From Stagonosporopsis chrysanthemi (Eukaryota; Ascomycota; Dothideomycetes; Pleosporales; Didymellaceae), in NCBI GenBank assembly GCA_022560025.1, contig JAFISE010000037.1:62001-126000 (forward strand): a DNA stretch of 64,000 nt, in the 5' to 3' direction. A program made the translations under genes and the position numbers. Below are positions 10,824 through 21,494 of the stretch, piece after piece (the stretch's first letter is position 1; the number at the start of each line of letters is the position of its first letter). The notes below the pieces were generated by a model, which saw only the letters and a program-made list of their open reading frames with translations, did not search any database and was not told where the DNA came from.

Positions 10824-12236
10824 ATGGCTACCATGGATGAGCCAGCACCTAGGCCGAGCTTACTCAAGCCCGCGAGCACTCCCAAAGCCACATCTGCCCA
10901 AAAGTCAACACACATCCAATACCAAGATGTGACCTTCCGCAACTGGTACAAGAAAGTCAACTGGCTCAACACCACCCTCGTGGTCCTAATTCCCGCCTAC
11001 GGTCTCCATCTCGCGAGAAGCACACCACTCACGCGCCCAACCCTCATCTGGGCCATCGCATACTATTTCTTCACTGCATTCGGCATTACCGGAGGCTACC
11101 ACCGTCTGTGGTCCCACCGTTGCTACTCCGCGCGGCTCCCCCTCCGCCTTTTCCTCGCCTTCGTCGGAGCTGGCGCAATTCAAGGAAGCATCAGGTGGTG
11201 GAGCGCAAACCACCGCGCCCACCACCGCTGGACAGACACGCTGAAGGACCCTTACAGCGTGATGCGCGGCCTGCTCTTCAGCCACATTGGATGGATGGTG
11301 CTGAACAACGACCCGAAAGTAAAAGGCCGCACCGACGTGTCTGACCTCGACTCCGACTGGATCGTTGTCTGGCAGCACAAGAACTACGGCAAATGTCTCC
11401 TCTTCACCGCCTGGCTGTTCCCTGCCCTCGTCGCCGGCTTGGGCTGGGGGGACTTTTGGGGCGGCCTGGTGTACGCAGGCATCATCCGAGCGTGTTTCGT
11501 CCAGCAAGCCACCTTCTGCGTCAACAGCCTCGCGCACTGGATCGGCGAGCAGCCGTTCGACGACCGCCGCTCGCCGCGCGACCACGTCCTCACTGCCCTG
11601 GTGACCATGGGAGAAGGCTACCATAACTTCCACCACGAGTTCCCGAGCGACTACCGCAACGCCATCATCTGGTACCAGTACGATCCCACCAAGTGGCTCA
11701 TCTTCGCCTTCAGCAAGATCCGCATCCCCTTCGTAATGGCGCCCCTGGCATACGATCTCAAGACGTTCCGCGAGAACGAGATCGAAAAGGGGAGGTTGCA
11801 GCAGCAGCAGAAAGCGCTGGACCGCAAGCGCTCGAAGCTGGACTGGGGGGTTCCGCTGGCACAGCTTCCGGTTGTGAACTGGGACGATTTCAAGACGAGA
11901 TGTGCCGAAGGTGCGAAGCTGGTGGCTGTCGCTGGTGTGATACATGACGTTAAGAGCTTTATTGCTGACCATCCGGGCGGGAAGGCGCTTATTGCGAGTG
12001 CGGTTGGGAAGGATGCGACGGCCCTGTTCAACGGTGGTGTGTATGAGCATAGCAATGCGGCGCACAATTTGCTGTCTACGATGCGGGTGGGCATTCTGCG
12101 GGGAGGGCAGGAAGTGGAGATGTGGAAGACGGAGTGGACTAGGTTGGAAAAGGACACCAAGGGTGCTGCGGTGGTGAGAGCTGGGGACCAGATCACTCGA
12201 GTTGGCGGTCCAATTGCGGTGGCTGTGGCTGCCTAA
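10824..12236 (+). CDS. OLE1: Acyl-CoA delta-9 desaturase with cytochrome b5 domain
   Basis: A single exon of 470 residues encodes the ER enzyme that inserts the cis-9 double bond into palmitoyl- and stearoyl-CoA, using electrons passed through its fused cytochrome b5. All three histidine clusters are present: HRLWSH (93-98), HRAHH (130-134) and HNFHH (267-271). Hydrophobic membrane spans lie at about 48-65, 73-90, 104-122 and 190-225. The C-terminal cytochrome b5 has the haem motif HPGGK (383-387) and a second histidine near YEHSN. Length and order match yeast Ole1 and Aspergillus SdeA. The ATG at 10824 starts MATMDEP; a second ATG three codons on is an alternative. A large antisense frame exists but has no domain. 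The 3' neighbour Ubp8 is convergent, 325 bp away. Confidence 0.97.
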   Translation: MATMDEPAPRPSLLKPASTPKATSAQKSTHIQYQDVTFRNWYKKVNWLNTTLVVLIPAYGLHLARSTPLTRPTLIWAIAYYFFTAFGITGGYHRLWSHRCYSARLPLRLFLAFVGAGAIQGSIRWWSANHRAHHRWTDTLKDPYSVMRGLLFSHIGWMVLNNDPKVKGRTDVSDLDSDWIVVWQHKNYGKCLLFTAWLFPALVAGLGWGDFWGGLVYAGIIRACFVQQATFCVNSLAHWIGEQPFDDRRSPRDHVLTALVTMGEGYHNFHHEFPSDYRNAIIWYQYDPTKWLIFAFSKIRIPFVMAPLAYDLKTFRENEIEKGRLQQQQKALDRKRSKLDWGVPLAQLPVVNWDDFKTRCAEGAKLVAVAGVIHDVKSFIADHPGGKALIASAVGKDATALFNGGVYEHSNAAHNLLSTMRVGILRGGQEVEMWKTEWTRLEKDTKGAAVVRAGDQITRVGGPIAVAVAA

Positions 12237-12561
12237 AAGTCAGAGAGTCAGAGATGTGCAGTGTGAGCCATTTAGCTACTTCTTGGACACGAGTAACAAT
12301 CCACTATCGATCTATGTGTTCAGTTCTTTGAACAAAGAGTGAAGCATTCGGCAGCCGCATGCACCTGTCTAGCAATAAATGCGAACAAGTGTCTGGGGTA
12401 TGTCCGAGTTGAAATAACACTCCTCGACGCCTGAAATGCGAAGACGGCCAATATCCATCAACAGTCATCTACTCGTCCAAATTTGCGACATGAAATCCGG
12501 GATCTACAACGCCTCCGCTGACATTTATAAGCGCGTAGTACTAGCACGTCCATGTTTCTTA
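12237..12561. other. Convergent 3' spacer
   Basis: This stretch lies between the desaturase stop and the Ubp8 stop on the other strand. It holds the two transcript ends. Nothing else is seen. Confidence 0.4.
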
Positions 12562-14356
12562 CTACACATCAAGCGAGCTGATCATGTAGGTCATAATGTA
12601 TGCCTCAGCGTTGAGCACCTCAGCCTCGTTTGCCAGTACCACCTTACTATCATCGAATGCAAACCAGTCATTGCCTTCTCTTGAGTAGCTGACATAGTGG
12701 CCAGAATCGATCTTGCCCTTGTGCACAATGACGGATGAAAGTTCATAAGTGAGGCTGTTGCACGGCGAGTTCATGTTGAAGTTTGTGTTTGGCAAGCCTG
12801 AGGCCTTTGCAGCTTTGGCATTCTCTTTGTGTGCCGCCGTGTAAGGGGAGAGGTCCAGCTTCATAGGGAAGTTGACTTTCGTCTCGATCTTAGAGGACTG
12901 CGCTTTCGAGTGCTCGAATCGCTGGAAAAGGTCAACAGGGCGAGGAGGACACATAAAGCATGGCACTTACCTTGAGGTGCACCGATAGAACCGGTGGCAG
13001 TCGCTTGATGCTTAGCTGCTTTATGGCGTTTTGCGGGCTATCGCAGTTTCTGCACGTGTACTGAGCTGACTCCAGCTTTTCTCTCGCTGTAAAGCGGTCA
13101 AGACAATCTCGGAGATCCAGCCCGACTTCATCGCCCTTCTCCGCGTTGTTTTTACGCTTCTTGTGATTCCGGATATCTAGGCTAAGGTCCATGTACGGGT
13201 CGAGGGCGGTAGTCGTGTTGTTGCACTTGTCGCAAGTAACAGTACTCTGAAGCTTGCCGTAGAATGTTTTGTGGATGATGCAATCGCAGTCTTCAGAATC
13301 TGTGGTGCCACCGTTGGTAAGGTGTAGGGTGTTAAGGAAGAATTGCATGTATTCGTGGGCATCCTGTTGTTGATAACCAGCGAGTGCCTACACACAGATA
13401 TTAGCCTTGCAAAAGCCGGAAGATCCCGAAGGTTGACATACCTCTCCTGCAAGCCAGCTGCCCATAAGCATGCTCACAGCGCCATACCCCTCGGTCTTCT
13501 CAGCCGAGTGGAATTCGACAATCATCTCGTCCAGTGCACAGCTCACGCATGACTCCCTCTCACAGTCGGCTGTCTTGTGCCCTTCGGCGAGGAAGAAATT
13601 CCGTATGAATGGATTGTGTACGATGGTCTGTAATATGACGCTCATGAAGCATGTCTGCCCCATGTTGTAGAGGCCGCGGAGGCCAGTCGCTCGGCAAGGA
13701 AGGAACGTGGAGTTTGTGACAATGAGTTTATCGTCGTCGACTGTAAGGGCATCGTCGTACTTTCGCTTTTTGCCTGTTCACGGTCAGCGACGCCACTGGG
13801 GCTTTATCAGGCCTAATTTCGAACCTCTTAGCAGCCTTCTCATCTCCAGCTCTGGGTCGTAGATGAAATCCTGACAATTCCCACAGTATACATTTCCGTC
13901 CCGCGACTCTACCGCTACATATTGTCAGACAGGGTTTGCAGGGTACGGACGTGGTGCCACCCACAGAAGCAGTGACTCTTAGTGTCAAAGTGCTGGTCCC
14001 GCTGCTCGTCCGTCATGATATTCGGGCATTGTAGACACAGGTAGAGCGGGCGGAGAGAGACGACAGGCTGGCTATTCGAGTCGACGTATGTCTGCGCTAT
14101 CACGCTCGGCTTGTCGTGTATAAGCTGGAGGATCGATCGGTAATGGCTGATGGTCTGCTTGCGCGCGTTCTCGAACATCTCGCCCATGTGTTCTACACTT
14201 TATGCTTAGCTTGACCTCATCGTAGAATTTGCGCTACCCACCACAGCCGTACACGATATGCGCCATCTGACTGCTGGGCACGATATTGCCTTTCGCATTC
14301 TTGATAACCTTGGCCGAGGCCAGCGCGGCGGCCTTGGAGCCAGCCGCTGCGTCCAT
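12562..14356 (-). CDS. UBP8: Ubiquitin carboxyl-terminal hydrolase of the SAGA module (Ubp8)
   Basis: Six exons (14356-14242, 14192-13965, 13914-13825, 13773-13442, 13387-12971, 12921-12562) join to 513 residues. An N-terminal zinc-finger UBP domain begins with GCEHM, continues with LCLQCPN and VYCGNC, and is split by three introns. The catalytic domain has the cysteine box GLYNMGQTCFMSV (C186), the QQDAHEYMQFFL motif, a CxxC zinc site (VTCDKCNN and YTCRNCDS) and the histidine box IDSGHYVSYSR. The protein removes ubiquitin from histone H2B within the SAGA deubiquitinating module in the nucleus; zinc-finger placement and length fit Ubp8 better than other USPs. The donor of intron 3 (GTTCGA) is weak but is the only one that restores the frame to the KKRKYDDALTVDDD segment. 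Confidence 0.93.
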
Positions 14357-14745
14357 GGTGCTAGTTGGAGGTGTCGATACGTGTGGGTAGGAATTCACAT
14401 GGCGTTTTCATGTGTGCAACCGTGCAAAGGTGCCTCGAAGCTCGCCCGCAGTCGAAGCAGTCGCTGTCCACGGTTGCGCTCACGCAGCGATAGCTGGGGA
14501 GAGCGGACCTGCATGAAGCCAACGAGTTAGCGGATCTGTGCCCCACAATTAATTGCAGGGTTCATGGCCGTTTGCCGTCAAGCGTTGAAGCATGACCGAC
14601 GAGTCACGACTCGTAAAGACCTCCATGCCGTGAGATGGGCAGCCTTCAGCCTTGGTTGCAAAGGTAAGGATCGGTACAGGGTTGAGATTATCAATAGGCA
14701 ATATAGTACAAAACTAGATCAAAACCTTTATTAAAAGGACAACAA
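14357..14745. promoter_or_regulatory. Upstream region of UBP8 and 5' flank of the tRNA
   Basis: The 389 bp between the Ubp8 start and tRNA-Ser hold no supportable coding sequence. The minus-strand Ubp8 promoter should lie next to 14356. Confidence 0.4.
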
Positions 14746-14844
14746 GACGTTGTGCCAGAGTGGTTAATGGGTATGACTCGAACGAGTTCATCTACTAGAT
14801 ATCATATGGCTTCGGCCGCGTAGGTTCGAATCCTGCCAACGTCG
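14746..14844 (+). tRNA. tRNA-Ser(CGA) with an 18-nt intron
   Basis: The acceptor stem is GACGTTG paired with CAACGTC, followed by discriminator G14844. The anticodon stem is TATGA (14772-14776) with TCATA (14802-14806), the anticodon is CGA (14779-14781), and the T arm is GTAGG-TTCGAAT-CCTGC. A long variable arm with a GGC-TTCG-GCC hairpin marks a class II serine tRNA. The intron, 14783-14800, sits at the canonical position after nucleotide 37. Its first bases CGAG can pair with CTCG of the anticodon loop, as in other eukaryotic pre-tRNAs. It decodes UCG. Confidence 0.95.
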
Positions 14845-14852
14845 GTCTTAAC

Positions 14853-14857
14853 TTTTT
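14853..14857 (+). terminator. RNA polymerase III terminator of tRNA-Ser
   Basis: A run of five T on the coding strand begins 9 bases after the tRNA 3' end. Confidence 0.7.
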
Positions 14858-15243
14858 GTCAATTTTGCAACCGTTTTTGCCGCCTCTGATTGACGACAGT
14901 CTGGTCTGTTCATCTAGTCCCAGCTGTAGTCGTGGATTTGCTTTGGCTCCGCCCCAACGATATTTTGCCGCACACCAAGCATTAGTACTATGTACTTACT
15001 TTTTTTCGTTGCATACATCGTCACACAAGAACAAATCCAGCTTTCAACTGTATCCCGCTAGCATTCGCAGACTTGTTGCCAATATCATTACCATATGAAA
15101 GCACTGGTATGGCTGTTTTAGGCTGCCAACTACAGTATGTCATCTTCACTTTCGAAAAAGGGCATTGCTAACTCTGGCATCATCTCCATCATTCCTTGTA
15201 GTTCTCAGTGGGGTATCAAACAAAAAACATGCCGCCGCTGTCG
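14858..15243. other. Spacer without gene
   Basis: This region lies between the tRNA terminator and the 3' end of the RMND1-like gene. Short frames only; nothing recognisable. Confidence 0.4.
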
Positions 15244-16566
15244 TCAAGAGACTTTTGGCCTCGCCTCTTCCTTGGCCAATCGCTCCAGGTACGCTCTAAA
15301 CAACGCCTGCGTGCTCTCTGGATCATCTCTCTCCTTCCTTTCCTCGTAGTGTCGCCAAAATTCCAGTACCACCTCTACGGCAATGAGTGCGATGATAGCC
15401 CATTCAAGCCTCAATCCGTGCTTCTCACTAAGCTGCTCACGCAACACGCTTGCAATCTCCTGGGCGAAACCGATTTTCTCGTTCAAGACCTTGATTCTGA
15501 CGCCGACGTCCAGAGCGCGACCTACGTCGTCGTAGTAACCACCGAGGCCCAGCTCGTGTCGCGAATCCCAGAACAAATCCGGCATGCTGTCTGTGAGCTC
15601 TGAGTAGAGATTCAACTGTGCACGTATGGAAAGCAGTTCGCCAGTCTTTCGTAGGATGAATGAGCGAGTGAAGGGCGAACGCGTGTGCTTAGCAGCAAGC
15701 ATGTTTGGAATCTCGCGAGTCGAGTTTTGGTAATTCGACAGCAGTGTTTCCAGAACAGCAAGCTTGGTAGACCGCGCCAGGCCAGAAGAGAAGGCAATCT
15801 TAGCAAGGATTGTGTCGATCTCTGGCGATGCAGGGCCAGTCTCGGTCATGGTTGGTGGTGAGGATTCTGCTGTCTGCTCCGGCTTAGTTCCTAACACAAT
15901 TGTGTCGCCTACGACCTCGCTGCTCTCGCGCGAGCCATCTTCCAGGTAGTCTAAATCTTCTGTCTCCAGAAGCTCAGGATGTGAGCCCTCTGAAGCGGCA
16001 GGCAAGACCTGCTGCACGAGCTTTAAGGCTTCACGCTCACGAACATTCCATGCGACGACTGTGCCGGAAGGGAAGATAAAGATATCGCCTTGCTGGAAGT
16101 CCTTGACCTCAGACGGTCGGTCGCTGGTCTGTATGTGGAGGACCTGTGGGTACAGCCCTGTCTGGAAGGGATCGAGCTCGTAGCCTTGAGCTCTGACGAG
16201 TCTTGCAGCATTCGCAATGTCGTATGTCTCAGCGGCGCAGTACGCGGTTACCGTCTTGGTCTCGGCATCTGGATCGATAAAGCGTGTTCGGCCACGCGAC
16301 TTAACGAAGGATCGCGATCGTTGCGCTTCGACAGCAACACTGCGTAGTGAGGATGTTTTCCCCGCAGCTTTCCGTGACCCTTGTTTCAGCTGCTCAGCCT
16401 TGCCATTGACTTCTTCCTGCTTTTTACCGCGTGACACAGTAGTAGAAAACGCTCGTGCTATTGTTCCATGTAACGGTCGATGATACAATGTTCGAGATGC
16501 GTGTCGTGTGCATCTTGCAGCGCTTCTGATCAAGGTGGCAGGTGCGTTCGACGCGAAGGTTGACAT
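15244..16566 (-). CDS. RMND1/DUF155 family mitochondrial protein
   Basis: A single exon encodes 440 residues. The first 45 residues are rich in Arg, Ser and Ala and nearly free of acids (TLIRSAARCTRHASRTLYHR), a typical mitochondrial presequence. The DUF155 domain follows: a strand ending in VTAYCAAETYDI, the GDIFIFPSGTVVAWNV motif, and the late helical part with LNLYSELTDSMPDLFWD. A hydrophobic segment, LEWAIIALIAVEVVLEFW, lies near the C-terminus and is the usual membrane anchor. Human RMND1 and yeast Mrx10 are inner-membrane proteins tied to mitochondrial translation; the same role is inferred here. The first ATG directly precedes the presequence. It is divergent from VPS41 across 242 bp. 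Confidence 0.9.
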   Translation of the reverse strand: MSTFASNAPATLIRSAARCTRHASRTLYHRPLHGTIARAFSTTVSRGKKQEEVNGKAEQLKQGSRKAAGKTSSLRSVAVEAQRSRSFVKSRGRTRFIDPDAETKTVTAYCAAETYDIANAARLVRAQGYELDPFQTGLYPQVLHIQTSDRPSEVKDFQQGDIFIFPSGTVVAWNVREREALKLVQQVLPAASEGSHPELLETEDLDYLEDGSRESSEVVGDTIVLGTKPEQTAESSPPTMTETGPASPEIDTILAKIAFSSGLARSTKLAVLETLLSNYQNSTREIPNMLAAKHTRSPFTRSFILRKTGELLSIRAQLNLYSELTDSMPDLFWDSRHELGLGGYYDDVGRALDVGVRIKVLNEKIGFAQEIASVLREQLSEKHGLRLEWAIIALIAVEVVLEFWRHYEERKERDDPESTQALFRAYLERLAKEEARPKVS

Positions 16567-16808
16567 CGCCGGCGGTGTATTACCGAATCTGAATGTCTAA
16601 TGCGCATCGTGGATAGGTTAAGGCCAGTGCATAAGGCGTCAAGAGTTTTGGTGGAGCTTGCGAAGATCCCTGCAGAGCTCCGAGGTTCCAGCCACAGATC
16701 ATTGGGCCGACGCACGTCACGTCTAGCTACGCCTCACGACTCACGACCCACGACCCAAGCTTGCGGCCCTCCGACACGCTCACCGCAGCTCATGTCCATG
16801 TCGCCAGC
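16567..16808. promoter_or_regulatory. Divergent promoter, RMND1-like gene / VPS41
   Basis: Two short out-of-frame ATGs (16792, 16798) lie just upstream of the VPS41 start and could lower its initiation. The 242 bp must serve both genes. Confidence 0.45.
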
Positions 16809-19800
16809 ATGGCTGCGGACCCGACCGACGATGATCAGCAGGCGGTGACGAGAGGAGAAGCTGGTAACGGCAGAGATGCCGCGCAGCACGTCAACAACCA
16901 TGGAACCGTAGACGATGACGACGATGATGCCGATGAAGAGCCTAAACTCAAGTACAGCCGGTTGACGAGCAGTCTGGGGCCTGTATATCGCAATGGCGAC
17001 GCGACAAGCTCGTTCCTGGTGGCAGGCGACAAGATGGTATGGCTATAGCTCTAGCTCTAAGAGAGCTGCTGCGTGTTGCGAACCATATGCTGAGCTCTAC
17101 ACAGATTGTCGGTACACACAATGGCAACATCGTAAGTCTACAAGGCCTGCAATTACAGCAGAAGGTTATTAACCTTACCAGCACACCCTCGCCATACCAT
17201 CGTTCCAGATACTGCGCACATACAACGCTCACCCCTCCGCGTCGGTCACAGCTCTTTCCGTCTCACCATTCCCGCGCATGCAGGCATTTATCAATCAAGT
17301 CGGCTCGCCTTCGAGAGTACCAGATGCAGACGCGCCATCGAGGAAGGCCGTGCCGCAGACTGGCCGCGACCCTCGCAGGCCACACCAGTCTCCAGTCCCC
17401 AACATTCCCTCGAATCAAATCTACATTGCATCTGCGTCGATAGACGGCCATGTATGCGTGTCTTCCTTGGTCGATTCAAGAGATGTCACTCTGCGCAATT
17501 TTGCCCGTCCTGTTCAAGCTGTTGCGCTTTCGCCAGACTACAAGAATGATCGCTCATACTTATCGGGAGGCCTGGCGGGGGAACTAATCTTGACGAGTGG
17601 AGGACCTATCGGCACTCGCGCGACCGCAAATACGAGCTCGGCATCCCAGGCGGCTCAGGGTTGGCTCGGAGCAATAGGTCTTGGTGGAAACAGCGGTCGG
17701 GACACGATTCTCCACTCTGGGGAAGGCTCTATTAGCACTATTAAGTGGTCTTTGTCTGGGAAGTACGTGGTATGGGTCAACGAAGAGGGTATCCGTTTCA
17801 TGCGTACGAACCTGTTCCTAGACAGCGCAGACACTGAACTCGCGTGGAAGAGGATAGGCTTTGTTGGAAAACCCAATCGCCGCGTCTGGCAAGATATGGC
17901 TGCTCTGTGGAAAGCAAGAGTCGAGTGGGTGGATGATGAATCACTCGAGTCTGACGAAGATGCTATCATGAGCCTGAACGACCACCGAGACCATAGCAAG
18001 ACCGAAACCACTCTACCTCACCACCGAAGGCACAAGTTAGGGAAAGAGGCGAAGTTAGAGAAGGTGGAAAAACTAGTTGTAGGCTGGGGAGACGCCGCCT
18101 GGATCATCCATGTCATCCCTGGAGAAGTCTTTGGAAATGGTAGAACCGGCGAGAGGTCTCCTGGCAGCATCGAAGTCCCTCATCAGTAAGCCATCAACAT
18201 TCTGTGCGAAAACCTTGCTAATCGTTCCACAGTCTCAAGTTTGACGATTGTATTGTTTCTGGCATCTCGCTTTATACCCCTTCCCTACTTCTAGTTCTTG
18301 CATATCGCACACACGACGACGACGACAATCCTGTCGAAACAACACCTCGCCGAGGCATGCACCGGCGTGCGAATGGCCTGTCTCCTGAGCTCAAACTCAT
18401 TGATGCTGTCACGCAAGAAGAAGTTGAGGTCGACTCCTTAACAGTCAGCAGATACGAAACTCTGTCAGCAGCCGACTATCACCTAGGAACTCTGTACATA
18501 CCACACCCAAAGGCGATGACACTGGCACAGAAGAGCGCTTTAGAGGCTATCGGAGGCGGAATCTGGGATGCTGGTGTCAGTGCGACAAGGATCTTCAGCT
18601 CTGGCGCCAGTGTTCTCAACCTACCGATAAGCTCAGAGTCAAAGCCAGCATCTTTATCGTCTGCCAGCGGCACAGTACCGTCCGGAGCCGCTCGTGGACG
18701 CCAAACACCAGTCCATCCGAATGCTGCCACAGCCGGACTCAAGGTATTCATGCATAGTCCGTATGATTGTGTGCTAGCTATCAAGCGAGACCTGACCGAT
18801 CACTTCAACTGGGAGATAGAGCATGAGAACTACAAAGATGCTTGGGAGCTCCTGGAGGATCACCCAGAAGTCGTGAGCTCCGCCAGTCAGTCAGTGGCGG
18901 AGAACTCACCCGCCGGCACACCCGTTCTGAGGCAAGGTAGCTTGCATGACTTCTTCGCTGATGATGACGCATCCCAAGACACAGTCTCAGCGGCCAGAGC
19001 GAATCAAAATACGGCTGTGGAGAAGGAGAAGCGACGTGTCGGTGATCTCTGGGTCCAGCAGCTAGTGAATGCAGGTAAATGGGACAATGCTGGAAAGGTC
19101 GCTGGCCGAGTCTTAGGCACCTCCACAAGATGGGAGCACTGGGTTTGGAAGTTTGCGCAAACAAACCACTTCGACGAGATCTCTCCCTACATCCCGACTA
19201 AGCAGATGCAGCCACCTCTGCCATCTATGGTGTATGAAGTTATTCTGGGACACTACATCATCAACGATCGCATTCGATTCAAGCACCTGCTCGAGGCATG
19301 GGATCCAGACCTGTTCGACATCAACAGTGTGATCGAGGCTATCAAGGCCAAGTTGAACGCTGGTGATGTGACCGAAGACTCAGTTGAAGGTAACGAACAG
19401 GGTCGAGACTGGCGGATACTGCAAGATGGTCTGGCGAAACTTTACCTGGCCAGTGGCCGTCAACGAGAGGCGCTTCGATGCTACATTCGCCTGCAAAACG
19501 CCGATGCTGCTATGAGCATCATTCGCGACTTCCATCTCGTGGAAGCCGTCAGAGACGATATTCCTGGTTTCATTTTGCTGCGTGTGTCTAGAGAGCAGAT
19601 GGCCTCCGCACCTCTAGAGGAACTGGAAGAAGCATCATCGGAAACCATCGAGGTGCTTGTCGAAGAGGGTTGCCGTGGAACCATTCTAGCTGACGACGTC
19701 GTCGCCCAGCTACAAGAGAGCAAGAAGCGGGATTCATTCCAACCATTCTTGTTCTTTTACCTCCGGCGCCTTTGGAAGCCAGAATTGCATGAGCGCAAGG

Positions 19801-20997
19801 CCAAGACGGCGAAGGAACGTGTTGCTGAAGACCGCCTGGCCGCAGACGGAAAGATTGTAGCCGAAAGTTTCTCCGATCTCATGGTCGAACTGTTCGCCGA
19901 GTATGATCGCCCACTGTTGATGGAATTCCTTCGCAAGTCGCAAAGCTTCGATCTGAGCAAGGCTACGGCTATCTGCGAGACTAGGGAGTACATCCCGGAG
20001 CTTGTGTGAGTTTTAAAGTGTTGAAATGTAGGTGGTGTATACTGACAATTCCAGACACATACTCTCGAAGACCGGCCAGACGAAGCGCGCCTTGTATTTG
20101 ATTATCGAGAAGCTGTCTGATGTCAGCTTCGCAATATCATTTGCAAAAGAACAAGACGATCCTGATCTATGGAATGACCTACTCGACTATTCGATGGATA
20201 AGCCACAGTTCATCAGAGGGCTATTGGCAGAAGTCGGTACAGCCATTGACCCCATACAGCTGGTTCGCCGCATTCCTGAGGGCCTTGAAATCGAAGGCCT
20301 CAGAGACGGCATCGGTCGCATGGTCCGTGAATACGAGATCCAGCACTCGATATCCGAAGGTGTAGCTAGGGTGCTACGCGGTGAAGTCGCGACCGGCATG
20401 GACACACTTCGAGCAGGGCAGAAGCGAGGCGTCAAGTTCAATGTCATACCTTGTGATGATGAGTCAAATGCTTTGCAGGAGAAGGTTTCAGGCGCACAGA
20501 ATGGAATCAGTCGCAAAGAAATCGACCTGCGGCCAAAGGGTGTCGACCCCAAAATCGCAGCAAAAGTCCTCAGCAGCGGCAACACGACTGCAGCTGCTTC
20601 GATGACTCCAGGTCTCGTAGCCGATCCCGCGCCCGCAGAGGACCCAAAAGCTGAAGCACCGCCAGGCCACTGCACAGGCTGCCGCGAAGCATTCACACTA
20701 CCCACAGCCGAGGAAGAAGACATCGTGGAACTGCCTCTCCCCAAGTCCCGCGATACGCTAGTCGGCTTTGCATGCGGCCATGTCTTCCACCTCAGCTGCC
20801 TGCTGCCAAAAACAAGCGCCAGCGCTAGCGTCGCGGCAACTTTGCAGCAGCAGCTCGCGAACGATGCTCTAGAGAGCGATGGCAGGTGGAGCAGGAGTGT
20901 TGGTGCGAAGGTCGCGCATGCACATGTCATCAAGAGCGCAATTGGGCGCGGATGCGTGGTCTGTCGGGAGCGAGAGGGCATGATGGGTGATGAGTGA
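16809..20997 (+). CDS. VPS41: HOPS complex subunit Vps41
   Basis: Five exons (16809-17036, 17105-17131, 17209-18185, 18233-20005, 20055-20997) give 1315 residues. The protein tethers late endosomes and AP-3 vesicles to the vacuole. An acidic N-terminus leads into a beta-propeller (FLVAGDKM, GTHNGNI, SASVTALSVSPFP, IYIASASIDGHVCV), then a long clathrin-repeat helical region (LAKLYLASGRQREALRCYIRLQ, ILSKTGQTKRALYLIIEKL), then a C-terminal RING-H2 (CTGC, CGHVFHLSC, CVVC). The second exon is only 27 nt if the perfect GTAAGT donor at 17132 is used. A weak GTTATT donor 33 nt later would add 11 residues and match the usual spacing before LRTYNAH better, so that junction is uncertain. The start is the first in-frame ATG. 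Confidence 0.93.
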
Positions 20998-21494
20998 TGG
21001 GGATCGTGTCATGCATGGAGTGTATATAGCACCGACGCACAGTATTTGGATACGAAGTGGCATTTGGCATTCAGCACTGTGTTAGTAGATCCAATCTAAG
21101 AAGAAGTACAACCACGCAGGATTTAGAGAGTATGGACGTGAACATGTGACATCTGGAATTGGAGTAATGCAAAGCAGCGGTCACTACCCTTTCATACTTG
21201 GCACGCACTTGGCGGGAGTGTTCGCATATCCGTAGGTACTCTCGAAAGACTGGAAGACTTTCACCCTTTCTCATGTCCTTTCGGCAGGTCATCTGTTGTG
21301 TATTTGATCAAATCAGGCCTCTCGAGGTTTTTCAAGCCCCGACTTACTAACAGATTATTTGCCCCTCGATACTCATGCATCCGGCCTTTGCTGGTAAGAG
21401 ATGTTAGTTACTGAGGCTTCCACGGGTGCTCCATCAGAGACATATGATTCCGATGGAGAACAGCGAGGGACCTGCGAGCATTCGTTACGAGACA
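20998..21494. other. 3' spacer between VPS41 and the kinase-like pseudogene
   Basis: About 500 bp with no supportable gene. It holds the VPS41 3' end and, on the other strand, sequence beyond the last in-frame stop of the kinase relic. Confidence 0.4.

Noticed and set aside
10986..12065. 359-codon open frame opposite the desaturase
   Set aside because: It is fully antisense to a clear coding exon, has no domain, and reflects codon bias of the sense strand. The same applies to antisense frames at 32125-32851, 20187-20981 and 62820-63449.
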